Shown here piece after piece: positions 36,743 through 46,393 of a stretch of 64,000 nt of DNA. This DNA comes from JAKAGZ01 sp963783855 (GTDB lineage: Bacteria > Bacteroidota > Ignavibacteria > Ignavibacteriales > Ignavibacteriaceae): NCBI GenBank assembly GCA_963783855.1, contig CAWAPE010000004.1:62001-126000 (forward strand), in the 5' to 3' direction. The position numbers were made by a program, and so were the translations under genes. The notes beneath the pieces are model-generated. The model made no database searches. It saw only the letters and a program-made list of their open reading frames with translations, and was not told where the DNA came from. Positions within the stretch are counted from its first letter, which is position 1, and each line of letters opens with the position of its first letter.

Positions 36743-38713
36743 TTAATGTTGGTTTGATTTCAGGAAGTCTTCAGCTTCTTTTTGTGTTTTAAAATTTCTT
36801 ACTTTTACTCTGTACCAGGTTCCCTTCTCGGGTATATTGGCTTTTTCAATAAAAGCATCGTAGCCTTTTGATATGAATTTTGCAAGTTGCTCAAGTGCTA
36901 TAGTTCTGGATTTCCAGGATGAAACCTGTACTGTAAAACTCCCCCGGTCAGAGGATACATTATTGCCCACTTTCGTAGAATCTGCCGGAAGAGGGAGATT
37001 TTCAAATGTAAATGTTGATGGATTACCCGGATCCACTTTAGATTTTGTTTTTTCTATTAAATTAGAATCCTTAATCTTTTGATTCTCCGATTTATTTTTA
37101 TCCGCTGTTTTCCCGGGTGGTACAGAATTATTATTTACAGGTTTTCTAGTATTGTTAGTTTTTACCTGATTCTGCAGTTTAGGAGTAATACTGCTTATAG
37201 CAGGTTTTGTTCCATTTTCTACTTTATTATAGGGATATGTAACAGGTATTTTGAAATTTCTTTCTATAATTTCCGGCTCCACTTTAGCAATATTTGCTGA
37301 TGATTCTTTCCCTGGTATTTCTTTAGACGAGAATGTGCTGCGCAAAAAAAGATAAACAGTGACACCCACTGCTATAATTATAACTAGCGCAATTATAAAG
37401 ATTGGTGAAGTCCCCCTACGAGAATAATATGCTTCTCTTTCCTTTCTTTTTTCAATTATAGTGCTTGCACTAAATGTATTCAATTCAGGTTCTTCCGGTT
37501 CAGATTCATCCGGTTCTTTTTGTACACTTTCTATATCAATCGATTCATTACTTTCTTCATTTACTTCTACTTCATCTTCAACAATATTTTCTTCAGAATC
37601 AAGTTTTTCAAAATCATCATTGAATTGCACTGTTTTATCAGTTTCATTTAACTCGGGTTTTTCTTCGTCCTCATCCAGAGTAATTTTACTTTCCGGTTCA
37701 AACTTATCATATTCAGCTTTGTTTTCTTGAGCAGTATCCCAGTGAAGATTTTCTTCTTCCACAGTTTCGTTTCCATCCAGTAATCCGGAAGAAATTGGCA
37801 TTACTCTCTCAAAGTGTTCTTCATCCTCATCAGGTTCAATTTTTTCAAATCTTTCTGTAATTTTTTTGTCTTGATTCTCAGCAGGTTTCATAAAAATCAA
37901 ATTTTCGTCCTCACTTAGCTCAACAGGTCCATCAATAGTGGATGCGCCAAAATCCCAACTTACATCGTCTTCATCATTTTCTTCAGAGATTAAATGCTCA
38001 TCTGTTTTATCAACATCCAATATTGAATCTTCTTCAATTTGTTTGGAAATATCTGCCCCAAAATCCCATGATATATCTGAGCCTTCGACTTTATCAACTT
38101 TTCCATCCGTTTTTTTATAAGATTTTCTGCTGCCTGAAATATCGCCGGACGGTATTTCACCCCAGTTAAATTCCAATTGGTGTGATTTTACCGATTCAGG
38201 ATCAATTATAAGGACTTCACTTCCTTTTGTATATTCTTTAATAATTTCCAGTTCTTTAACGAGCTTATCAACTTTAGCCTCAATTAGATTTCTTAGCTCT
38301 AAACCGGTTAGTGGAATAAAAATCTCATTGACTTTTACTCCTTTAAGGGGAATAACAGGTTTACCAAAACTCAGGCTAAAAAATGAATCAATGGAATTGA
38401 AATTTTCAAATTGAAGCGAGGGAATATTAAATATAAGATTATCAGAAATTTCTCCTTCTAATTGACGGGCTGGATAATATGCCATTAAGTCAACAAAAAT
38501 TGATTCTCTTCCGGCCTGACCGCTTTGGGAAGCTTCGGTTCGTATTTTGCCCTTTTTAAACTGGAAATGACCAAAGCCTTTTAAGAGTACCGCCTGTCCG
38601 GGAGCTAGTAGTTCAGATGATTTCTTTAAAAAGATTTCAAAGAAAACCTTCGCTTCCGAATCAGGTACGCCTGCTCTCTTAGCAATTTTTCTTATTAATT
38701 CTGCTTTAGTCAT
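36743..38713 (-). CDS. HU-domain, membrane-anchored SPOR protein
   Basis: The 656-residue protein starts with an HU/IHF-type fold (residues 1-90; TKAELIRKIAKRAGV, GFGHFQF, YYPARQL). A long acidic, probably disordered region follows, holding two WDFGA motifs at W216 and W253 and a related HWDTA. One transmembrane helix lies at about 437-458. A basic linker leads to a C-terminal SPOR domain (residues about 592-656). SPOR domains bind peptidoglycan at division sites in the periplasm, so the HU half must face the cytoplasm. HU-SPOR fusions are known in Bacteroidota as CCDC81-like HU proteins. Position directly upstream of exbB-exbD-tonB suggests joint work at the envelope or septum. Confidence 0.82.
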   Translation of the reverse strand: MTKAELIRKIAKRAGVPDSEAKVFFEIFLKKSSELLAPGQAVLLKGFGHFQFKKGKIRTEASQSGQAGRESIFVDLMAYYPARQLEGEISDNLIFNIPSLQFENFNSIDSFFSLSFGKPVIPLKGVKVNEIFIPLTGLELRNLIEAKVDKLVKELEIIKEYTKGSEVLIIDPESVKSHQLEFNWGEIPSGDISGSRKSYKKTDGKVDKVEGSDISWDFGADISKQIEEDSILDVDKTDEHLISEENDEDDVSWDFGASTIDGPVELSEDENLIFMKPAENQDKKITERFEKIEPDEDEEHFERVMPISSGLLDGNETVEEENLHWDTAQENKAEYDKFEPESKITLDEDEEKPELNETDKTVQFNDDFEKLDSEENIVEDEVEVNEESNESIDIESVQKEPDESEPEEPELNTFSASTIIEKRKEREAYYSRRGTSPIFIIALVIIIAVGVTVYLFLRSTFSSKEIPGKESSANIAKVEPEIIERNFKIPVTYPYNKVENGTKPAISSITPKLQNQVKTNNTRKPVNNNSVPPGKTADKNKSENQKIKDSNLIEKTKSKVDPGNPSTFTFENLPLPADSTKVGNNVSSDRGSFTVQVSSWKSRTIALEQLAKFISKGYDAFIEKANIPEKGTWYRVKVRNFKTQKEAEDFLKSNQH

Positions 38714-38728
38714 TTATAAAAAAATGTT

Positions 38729-40324
38729 TTACCATTTATAAGTGAATCCCGCCATTAAATCAAGTGGCGCTTCCCTGTAGCCATTCCACTGAACATTTTT
38801 CCTATCAAGTATATTTGATATCTCTGCATTGAGTGAAAAATTAGGAACAAATTTATAGCCAAACTTAATTGCCAGATTAATAAAACGATCGATCTTTACA
38901 CTATTATCCGCATCAGCATATGTTTCAGAATTAAAATAAATTTTCGGCTCGGTGTATAATCCAAAGTCAAAATTATATCCGTATGAGATTGAAGCTTTTA
39001 TTTTTGGTTGATAAGGAATTACATTCCCGTTCAGATTTTTCACATCATTATATTCTGCAGAACCATAAAATTCACCACCTGGTCCAAGATGGAAAAGAAT
39101 GTTTGTATAAAAGTTATATTCCCTTGCCGGTGAAAAATTAACATCAAATTGACCAGATGTAATTGAATTTACAAAATATGGCATATTATCCGATTTTACA
39201 TATTTTATCCCGGCGTCAATTTCAAAATACGTAAAATACTGATACTTTAATACAGCATTCAGATCTACAGTATTTTTTACAAACGCACAAATCAGGTTTT
39301 GTGGATTGAAATATCTGTTTTCTTCAAGAAAACCTCCTAATCCGTAAAACTTTCCCCCAGGCCTATATTCTGTAAAAAATGAAACGAAATCATTTAACTT
39401 AATTCCAGCTGAAACATAAGGAGCTAGATAATCGTTACTGCCTGATTTGGAATAATTAATACCGGCTGCAATTTTCAGATTATTATTAAGATCTGCCTGA
39501 ATAAATGGCAGTGCAGAATAAAAATTGAAACTTCCATTATTAACCAGATTGTTAGTAATAAACTGGCCTGTATAATTAAATTTTGATCCAAGTTTGAAAT
39601 AAGAAAAATCCCCAGCCAAATATCCGTCTATTCTGAGCATATTTTCAGAAAAGTTTTCTTTATTCAGGAACGTGTATCTGTCTGATGCTTTTAAAGCAAA
39701 ATTAAATTGTCTTTTTACAAGGTTCTTAATTTCAGCAGAAAATTTACCGCCATATTTTGTCCGTTTCAAAGTCGGGTTATTAGATGAATAAAATCTATAT
39801 GCCGATATCCCATAATTTCCGTTAAAATTGATTTCTGTTCCTTGCATAGAAGATTTATTTGGCAGGTAAAATGATAAATTGCTCTTTGCATTAATTCTAT
39901 ACCATTCGCTATTGTCAATATAAGCGCGATGATTTTCACCATCTATCCCCATCATAAAAATTCCGCTTGAAAATGGCTGGGCAAAAGAAATGTCTCCCGA
40001 TGGTGAAGTATAAATTCCAGTTAATACACTAACACGGGTTCCATAAACTTTCTGCGAGTCAGTTAGACTTAACTGATTCTGAATAGGATTCGGAATATCT
40101 TTTACCGATAGATCTTCGGGCGAAAAAACAGGTTTAATAAATTGCTCAGAAATAGTTGAAATAAAATCCGGGCTAAGTTTCCTGGCTTTTTGAAGTGAGA
40201 CAACATCCTTGCCGGTAATCACAAAATCCGGTAATTCCACATTTGGGTTTTTCTTTTCACTACCCTGCGGGAAAATTGCAGTTGAACAAAACAACAAGAT
40301 TATAAATAGTTTGGTTTTTATCAT
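38729..40324 (-). CDS. Outer-membrane beta-barrel protein, TonB-receptor-like C-terminus
   Basis: The 531-residue protein has a signal peptide (ending AIFPQG), a proline-rich segment with LPDFVITGKDVVSLQ near residue 31 and then a barrel of alternating beta-strands. The end, EISNILDRKNVQWNGYREAP ... AGFTYKW, follows the last strands of TonB-dependent receptors. A full plug domain is lacking, so it is not a standard receptor. It overlaps the upstream TPR gene by four bases (ATGA) and precedes the HU-SPOR gene by 15 bases. It may be the outer-membrane client of the ExbBD-TonB system. Confidence 0.72.
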   Translation of the reverse strand: MIKTKLFIILLFCSTAIFPQGSEKKNPNVELPDFVITGKDVVSLQKARKLSPDFISTISEQFIKPVFSPEDLSVKDIPNPIQNQLSLTDSQKVYGTRVSVLTGIYTSPSGDISFAQPFSSGIFMMGIDGENHRAYIDNSEWYRINAKSNLSFYLPNKSSMQGTEINFNGNYGISAYRFYSSNNPTLKRTKYGGKFSAEIKNLVKRQFNFALKASDRYTFLNKENFSENMLRIDGYLAGDFSYFKLGSKFNYTGQFITNNLVNNGSFNFYSALPFIQADLNNNLKIAAGINYSKSGSNDYLAPYVSAGIKLNDFVSFFTEYRPGGKFYGLGGFLEENRYFNPQNLICAFVKNTVDLNAVLKYQYFTYFEIDAGIKYVKSDNMPYFVNSITSGQFDVNFSPAREYNFYTNILFHLGPGGEFYGSAEYNDVKNLNGNVIPYQPKIKASISYGYNFDFGLYTEPKIYFNSETYADADNSVKIDRFINLAIKFGYKFVPNFSLNAEISNILDRKNVQWNGYREAPLDLMAGFTYKW

Positions 40325-43298
40325 TTAACTTTCCTCAATTTTGAAGCGGCTTCCTTACCAAATTCGTCTCCCTTGTGTTTTGATAACACCGTTCTATACA
40401 TTTCCTTTGCCTGCCGTGGGTCTTTGAGTTTTAGATAACTGTCGCCCAGCTTTAAAAATGCTCTGGTCAGCCACTCATCATAAGCTGGGAATACAGTTCT
40501 GACTCTTACAAAGGCACTAATAGCATCTGTAATTTTGTCCTGATCAAAATAAACTTCACCAAGATAATACTGAGCTTTTGCACCAAGGTCATCTGTTCTT
40601 TTATTAGCCAAATCCTGGAAATACTGTGTTGCGTTCTCATATCTCTTGGCAGCAAGTTCAATTAATCCAAGTTCGAATTTTGCTTTGTCAGCAAAAATGG
40701 ATGACGGATAATTTGTTAACACCTGGTTAAAAGTATCGTAAGCATTTGTAACATCATTCTTGTTGGAATATGTAACACCTTTCAGGAATTCTATTTCAGG
40801 TAATCTTTGAGAACCTGAAAGTTTGTCAAGCGCTCTGTCCAGAATTTGGATTCCTTCATCGTATCTTTTAAGCTCATTATAAATATTTCCCATCTCAATT
40901 ACAGATGCACCAGCAAATTCACTCGTTGGATAATTTTCAAATATTCTGTTAAAATTAAAGATAGCTTCATCATTCTGTTTTAAATTCTCTGCACTCTTGC
41001 CTATCCAGTAATAAGCATCAGGTATTTGCTTACTTTCCGGAAACTTAGTTATAAAATCTTTATAACTTTCTTCTGATTTTTCATATTCATGCAAACCATA
41101 ATAAATCCCACCCTTCTTAAAATAAATCTGGTCGGCAAAACTTAATCCGGGATTTTGTTGAACAAACTGATCAATCAGGTCAATAGCTTTTTCCGGTTCG
41201 TTCTTTGCGATGTAACTATATTGAATTCCGTTAACCGCATCGAACACGTGAGAAGAAGTTGGATAATCGACAAGTACTTTTTGATAACTTACAATTGCAG
41301 AATCATATTTCCCCTGATTAAAATAACAATCGCCTATTGAATAATAGATAGTCGGTCCAAGGTTTGAGTTCGGATATTTTCGAGAACATTTTCATAACTC
41401 CTTATAGCCTGGTCAAAATTATTCTGCTGAAAATAGATCCATCCAATTATGTATAAAGACTTATCAGCATAATTTGAGCGTGGAAATTTTCTTTGTAAGT
41501 TATTGAATTCAGAAATTGCTTCCCTGGTTTCTCCCGATTTATAAAGCGTCTGAGCATATTGATAATAGGTATCCGGATTTTTCAACGATGATTTATCAAA
41601 ACTGAATAAATCTTTGAAAACTCTGCTTGACGATGAATAATTTTTCATCCCGTAATAACTATCTGCAAGCCTTAGTCTGGAATCTACTGAGCGGGAGTTA
41701 TTTGGATAATTTTTCAGGAAATCAGAAAATTTATCCGCAGCATTCTGGTAATCACCAAGGTTATAATAACAGTATGCTCTGCCGTAAAGTGCCTCAGCGT
41801 TTAATTCTTTATCATCACCTGAAACTCTGTTGTAAAACTTTAATGCTTCATTATAATTAGAATTACTGAAATAACTTTCTGCAAGAAAGAAATTTGTTTT
41901 GGCAGTTTCAAAATCGGGATCTTCATCATTTAATTTAGCCAGATATGAAATTGCATCATCATATTTTTGTGAATAGAGAGAAGCAGATCCCAGGCCAAGT
42001 AAAGCTCTTTTTTTGAGATTTTCAGAAATATCATTCAGGTTTAAGACAACCCGGAATTTCTCAATTGCAGAGTCATAATTTTTCATTTCAAGATTCATTT
42101 CTGCAATCAGGGTTAATGCTTTTGCCTTTATATCCTGATCTGAGGCCTGTAAGGCAGTTGTAAGAAATTTTAGGGATAAGTTATATTTTTTATCGTTAAA
42201 ATATCCTAATCCCAACTGGTATTGGATCCCGTAACTTAAATCACTATTGGGAAATTTGAGCAAAAATTCTTTATAAATATTAAATGCATCAGCTTCCTGC
42301 CCAGCATATCTTTTTGATTCTGCTTTCCAGTAAAATGATTTGATTGCTATACTGTCTCTACCTTCGGAAATTGAATTAAACAGGTTATATGATTTGTCAT
42401 ATTTTTTTTGCTGGAAATAGCTCCAGGCGAGGCCGTATTTAACTTCACGAATAACAGGTGAACCTGGAAAATCGTTTATTACGGTTTGATAAGTTTTCTC
42501 GGCATTTGTGTAATCACTCACACGATAATAAGAATTTGCCAGCAAATACAGACTTTCTGCATACTGATCATCCGGCAAAGATGTCACCATTGGATTATTT
42601 AATTCCACAATAGATGACTGATAATCTTTCAATTTGAAATATGATATTCCTATTCGTATTTGAGCTGCTGTAACCAGTTTGCTGTCACGGTGAAATGACA
42701 AAAGCTGGTCATAATATTTTACAGCATTTTTATAATCACCGACTTTTTCATAGGTGTTGGCAAGTGTATAAATAGAATAATCAACAAATTTGTTATTCTT
42801 TGGACTATTTATTGCCTGCTTAAGAAATGATATTGCGTCATTAAATCTTTTTTCTTTTGAAAACGACTCTCCAATCCAGTAAAGTGCGGAACCATCGTAT
42901 TCACTTTCAGGATATTCATCCAGCAACTGAGTAAGATAATATCTGCACGTAGAATAATCTTCCTGAGCATAATAAATCATTCCTATTTTATATAGTGCTT
43001 TGTCTCTGAAAGCTGACCATTTGAAATTTTTAATAAGGTATTCAAATCCGGTAGCTGCGGCATTTTTTTGACCAAGATTCAACAATGCATCAGCTGAATA
43101 ATATTTGGCTGTTGCATAAAGTTCGTCCGGAATAGAAGGTCCTGATAAAACTTTTTCAAATAGATCATGTGCACGCGAATAATCAGCAGAATGGTAGGCA
43201 TCCATTGCATCAGAGTAAATTCCTGAAACATCCTGAGCAAAGCCAATAAATGAGAATAAAGGGATTAAGAAAGAAATGAGGAAAAGGACTTTTTTCAT
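40321..43298 (-). pseudogene. Large exported TPR protein, interrupted by one frameshift
   Basis: Two frames join into one TPR protein of about 990 residues. The first (43298 to 41334) has a signal peptide and about 17 TPR units (KYDKSYNLFNSI, NYNEALKFYNRVSGD, DYQNAADKFSDFLKNYP). It runs off register at about 41375-41380, where YENVLEN is followed by an out-of-frame tail. The second, read from the +1 base, continues YPNSNLGPTIYYSIGDCYF ... DYPTSSHVFDAVNG into the segment annotated from 41247. One missing base in the AAAAT run explains it. TPR proteins of this size scaffold envelope complexes. It leads the operon with the barrel, HU-SPOR and ExbBD-TonB. Confidence 0.8.
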
Positions 43299-43380
43299 TT
43301 ACATCTCAATATTATAAAAACGAATATTTTTTACACTATCGTATCAAAATACCAACAACAAATCAGCCAAAACTAAAGAA

Positions 43381-43396
43381 TTTTGTTGCAACAAAA
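43381..43396. promoter_or_regulatory. 16-base perfect palindrome in a divergent spacer
   Basis: TTTTGTTGCAACAAAA reads the same on both strands and lies in the 280-base spacer between the large TPR gene and the outer-membrane protein gene, which are divergently transcribed. It could be an operator for a dimeric regulator. In AT-rich DNA chance is possible, so this is tentative. Confidence 0.35.
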
Positions 43397-43578
43397 AATC
43401 AGAATAATTTTGAATTAAATATAGGATTTTGACCTTTATAAAATCAAGTCTCTTAATATTATATATGCATTTACTTAAAGATAAATATTAAATATATCCA
43501 ACTCCCGCACCATACACTTGTATTTTTACTAAAATAAATGCATATATAACTATACTATTTTCTAATTTTTACGGTCTT

Positions 43579-44193
43579 ATGAAAAAAACACTTATAATAT
43601 TGTTATTGGGCATATTTTTTATTGCCAACAATTCATTTGCACAATCAACATTTTGGGGATTAAGTGTTGGTACAACCAGTTTACAGGGCTCTGATGCTTA
43701 TACCGGCGATATAAGTACTGGCGGTGCAGGTTTTTCAACAGAATTTCACGCAGGTATGCTTGTGAAATTTCAAGTCCCTATTTCTCCCGTCACTCCGGTA
43801 GTTTCATTTAATTATACTTCCCTCAAGGGAAACGATGATGGTACAGAAACTTCACAAAGCATATATTCTCTTGGACTTGGAGGACAATTTACTATTTCGG
43901 CTGGAAGAGTTAGCCCATATATAGCACTTGATCTTGCCTATAATTATTTCGGGAAATATGAGGTAACAAACCCTCCTGCTGGGTATAGCTCATCACCCCT
44001 CCCTAACGGTCCAACAGAATTATCATCAAAATCCAGGATGGGTGGAGGTATTGGCGTTGGTGTTGACATAAATTTAATACAAGGGATTGATATTGATTTA
44101 AGCGGAAGAGTTATGATTCTGAATTTACTCGGGAAGAAAAATTCGGAAGATAATCTGCAGTCTTTTACATTTAATACAGCTATATTATTTTAA
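43579..44193 (+). CDS. Outer-membrane beta-barrel protein
   Basis: The 204-residue protein has a signal peptide (residues 1-21, ending SFAQ) and eight or so amphipathic strands, such as GLSVGTTSLQG, TEFHAGMLVKFQVP, VVSFNYTSLKG and GLGGQFTIS. The last strand ends TFNTAILF with the terminal aromatic typical of outer-membrane barrels. It fits small OmpA/OmpX-like barrels of Bacteroidota. It has its own strong terminator right after the stop. No specific role can be given. Confidence 0.75.
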   Translation: MKKTLIILLLGIFFIANNSFAQSTFWGLSVGTTSLQGSDAYTGDISTGGAGFSTEFHAGMLVKFQVPISPVTPVVSFNYTSLKGNDDGTETSQSIYSLGLGGQFTISAGRVSPYIALDLAYNYFGKYEVTNPPAGYSSSPLPNGPTELSSKSRMGGGIGVGVDINLIQGIDIDLSGRVMILNLLGKKNSEDNLQSFTFNTAILF

Positions 44194-44207
44194 CTAAAAT
44201 CCCTGGG

Positions 44208-44238
44208 AAGGAGTAAAATTATTTTTTTACTCCTTTTT
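44208..44238 (+). terminator. Intrinsic terminator of the outer-membrane protein gene
   Basis: AAGGAGTAAAA pairs with TTTTACTCCTT and a T5 run follows, 15 bases past the stop. The stem lies over the last codons of the convergent CMD-family gene. Confidence 0.8.
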
Positions 44239-44865
44239 GAACCATATATCTATCAAGAACTTTCACTCCAAAATTTTTAATTGTCTTTCCACCTGTTAAT
44301 TTAAGATGTTCAATTACAGTTTGGATTTCATCTAATGAATTACGTAAGCGAAAAGCACCATTTATATGCGAATATAATTGACTCTCATACCTTAACGAAG
44401 CCAGAACGGCAACGTTGCAAAGTTCCCTTGACTTCAATGAAAGAGTATTCCTGTTAAAGACCTTCCCATATCCTTCAATTATAAGCCATTCTGATAATTC
44501 GGGTGAAAAGGCTGAAACATTTTCTAATAGTTTATCAAATTTATTACCATAAATTTTCTTACAGTTTATTACACCAACTTCTTTAAAAGAATTTTTTACA
44601 TTTTTAAATTTATGGTTCGGCGGGAAAAATTCTGCCGCAATCTGAAGTGAGTTTAGTGCACACGGGAAACCAGCAAATAAGTATGTCTGCAACAAAGCCT
44701 CATATACTTTGATACCATCAAGGTTTTCAATTTTAGCTAGCTTTCAATAAATCCCGTAGAATTTTCTTCTTTTCTTAAAACAGCGGCAGAGCTAATAAGT
44801 GGAAGCAATAATAATTTTAATTTGTTATTGCCTTTGAGTGTATTTATCAACGTTTCATTTTTCAT
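44219..44865 (-). pseudogene. Carboxymuconolactone-decarboxylase-like (AhpD/CMD) protein, interrupted by one frameshift
   Basis: The downstream frame (to 44219) carries a CMD-type domain: SRELCNVAVLASLRYESQLYSHINGAFR. It has no good start, only a TTG at 44695. Continuing upstream, the frame gives LAKIENLDGIKVYEALLQ and meets a stop. The neighbouring frame from an ATG at 44865 supplies the missing N-terminus (MKNETLINTLKG ... STGFIES). The two meet near 44736-44743 (AGCTAGCT), where one base is missing. CMD-family proteins include alkylhydroperoxidase AhpD; the usual CxxC pair is not seen here (C is followed by NVAV), so peroxidase activity is doubtful. The upstream neighbour is a TPR gene. 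Confidence 0.7.
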
Positions 44866-44872
44866 AATTTAA

Positions 44873-44902
44873 ATAAAAAAACCCCCGCAATTAGCGAGGG
44901 TT
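44873..44902 (-). terminator. Intrinsic terminator after the small TPR gene
   Basis: On the minus strand CCCTCGC-TAATT-GCGGGGG (44882-44900) is followed by a T-run. It lies 23 bases past the stop of the TPR gene at 44925 and just upstream of the CMD-like gene. Confidence 0.9.
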
Positions 44903-44924
44903 AAACAATCAAAATTTTGTCTGA

Positions 44925-45689
44925 TTAATTTAAAGCGGTCAATTCATATTCGGCTGTTTTTCTATAAGTAGCGTCTTTTTTTGCGTTAATAAACATTTCT
45001 TTTGCCTTTTCAGCATTGCCCTTATTTTTATATGCCATACCCATATAATAATAAGGTCCTCCACTGCCAATTGATTTTCTGTACTTTAAGGCATTTTGTG
45101 CCGCACCTAAGCACGCATCATAATTTCCTACTTCACTATAAATTTTTGCCAAAGCAAGATAGGCTGCATCGTAATTGCTATTTGACACTGCTTTTTTCAA
45201 ATAATCGATAGCCTTTGAACTATTGCCATCATTCATTGCAGATGTACCAAGCTTAGTATATGCAAGTGCCAGATTTACTTTTACTTTTGCTTTATAACTA
45301 TTATTTTTTGTGATCTCAAGTATTTTCTCAAAGTTTTTAGCAGCTAGTTCATAATTTCCCATCGAGAAATAAACCCCACCAAGAGCATTATAGGCTGCTT
45401 CAAAATCAGATTTCATTTTAAGACAATTTTCGAAGGAATCTTTAGCATCTTCTAATTTACGTGAATTTTTTAATGCAATTCCTTTTTGATAATATATCCT
45501 AAAATCCTTTTCAATATTAAGGGCCTTATTATAATCATCTACAGCACCATTATAATTACCAGATTTTAGCATCTTATTACCGGAATTATAAAGTTTTGCA
45601 GCTTCAGGCTTCATATCCTGGGCAAATTGAGTGCTGGCAAAAATCAGGAGAAACAACAGGCAATAAGATACGCTTGATAATTTTCTCAT
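44925..45689 (-). CDS. Exported TPR-repeat protein
   Basis: The 254-residue protein has a signal peptide (to about residue 24, ending QFAQD) and five or so TPR units (NYNGAVDDYNKALNIEKDFRIYY, KLEDAKDSFENCLKMKSDFEAAY, NYELAAKNFEKILEI, SSKAIDYLKKAVSNSNYDAAY, NAEKAKEMFINAKKD). It is likely periplasmic and scaffolds protein complexes. It is a stand-alone gene between tRNA-Leu upstream and a strong terminator. No precise function can be deduced. Confidence 0.75.
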   Translation of the reverse strand: MRKLSSVSYCLLFLLIFASTQFAQDMKPEAAKLYNSGNKMLKSGNYNGAVDDYNKALNIEKDFRIYYQKGIALKNSRKLEDAKDSFENCLKMKSDFEAAYNALGGVYFSMGNYELAAKNFEKILEITKNNSYKAKVKVNLALAYTKLGTSAMNDGNSSKAIDYLKKAVSNSNYDAAYLALAKIYSEVGNYDACLGAAQNALKYRKSIGSGGPYYYMGMAYKNKGNAEKAKEMFINAKKDATYRKTAEYELTALN

Positions 45690-45725
45690 TAGTATCTTCC
45701 TTTTTATTTGTGGTTGGATAATTCT

Positions 45726-45812
45726 TGGTGCGGAAGACGGGACTTGAACCCGTACGCCAATTAAGGCACTACCCCCTCAAGATAGCGTGTATACCAATTT
45801 CACCACTTCCGC
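45726..45812 (-). tRNA. tRNA-Leu (anticodon GAG), with encoded CCA
   Basis: The reverse strand gives an 87-base class II tRNA. The acceptor is GCGGAAG/CTTCCGC with discriminator A, the anticodon stem CTATC/GGTAG encloses TTGAGGG giving GAG, a long variable arm follows and the T-arm is GGTTCAAGTCC. A 3' CCA follows directly in the DNA, unlike the tRNA-Glu and tRNA-Gln genes in this window. Confidence 0.95.
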
Positions 45813-45912
45813 GAAATTTTGTGGTGAAAAATAGTTCTGTAAATCAATAAAATCAACCTTTTTTGTGTCAATTTTACTACTATTTTCAATTATGGGGTGT
45901 TTTTTTGAGCGA

Positions 45913-46383
45913 CTAATTTCTGCTTTTCATCCTTTGCCTGAAAAGTATTCCCTTCAATTCTTCACGAAATCGTTTTTCAAACACTAATAGTTTAGAAATT
46001 TGCTCATATGAGAGGATATCACTAAGAGAGTTAATAAAATTTTCTTTTTCTTTAACCATCGCTTCACTGCCGGAAAGATATTCAGAAATCATTTTTTTCA
46101 GTTCAGCAGAATTTTTCTCGTCATTCTTTTTTGTCAGATTAGAAATCCTGTCAAGTAAATCATCACTTTTCCTGACCAGTTTTTTCATTTTGTTCATATG
46201 TTCCGTTCTGCGTGCAAAAAATTTAAGCGTTGTTTGTTCATCCATATTAAGGGATTCAATAAGTTTTACTTTTTCAAGTTCTTCAATTTTTGTCATCCCA
46301 TTTCTTCTCCTGTGTTGACCCATCTGGGCAAATGTTGAAAAAGAAATTGCTATTATTAACAGTAGAAATAATTTAGTTTTCAT
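45913..46383 (-). CDS. Spy/CpxP-like periplasmic protein (CnrX-like sensor candidate)
   Basis: The 156-residue protein has a signal peptide (residues 1-19, ending TFAQ) and a long all-helical, highly charged body (ELEKVKLIESLNMDEQTTLKFFARR, KKLVRKSDDLLDRISNLTKKND, LSYEQISKLLVFEKRFREELK). Repeated LxxEQ-type turns recall Spy, CpxP and CnrX/ZraP. These periplasmic proteins bind metals or unfolded proteins. It starts ten bases after the anti-sigma gene, so it is the third gene of an ECF sigma operon. A sensor or effector role in the same stress response is inferred. Confidence 0.72.
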   Translation of the reverse strand: MKTKLFLLLIIAISFSTFAQMGQHRRRNGMTKIEELEKVKLIESLNMDEQTTLKFFARRTEHMNKMKKLVRKSDDLLDRISNLTKKNDEKNSAELKKMISEYLSGSEAMVKEKENFINSLSDILSYEQISKLLVFEKRFREELKGILFRQRMKSRN

Positions 46384-46393
46384 TAATAAACCC

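Noticed and set aside
37461..37730. 89-codon plus-strand Ser-rich ORF inside the HU-SPOR gene
   Set aside because: It is the antisense of the acidic Glu/Asp-rich linker, which gives Ser/Phe codons on the other strand.
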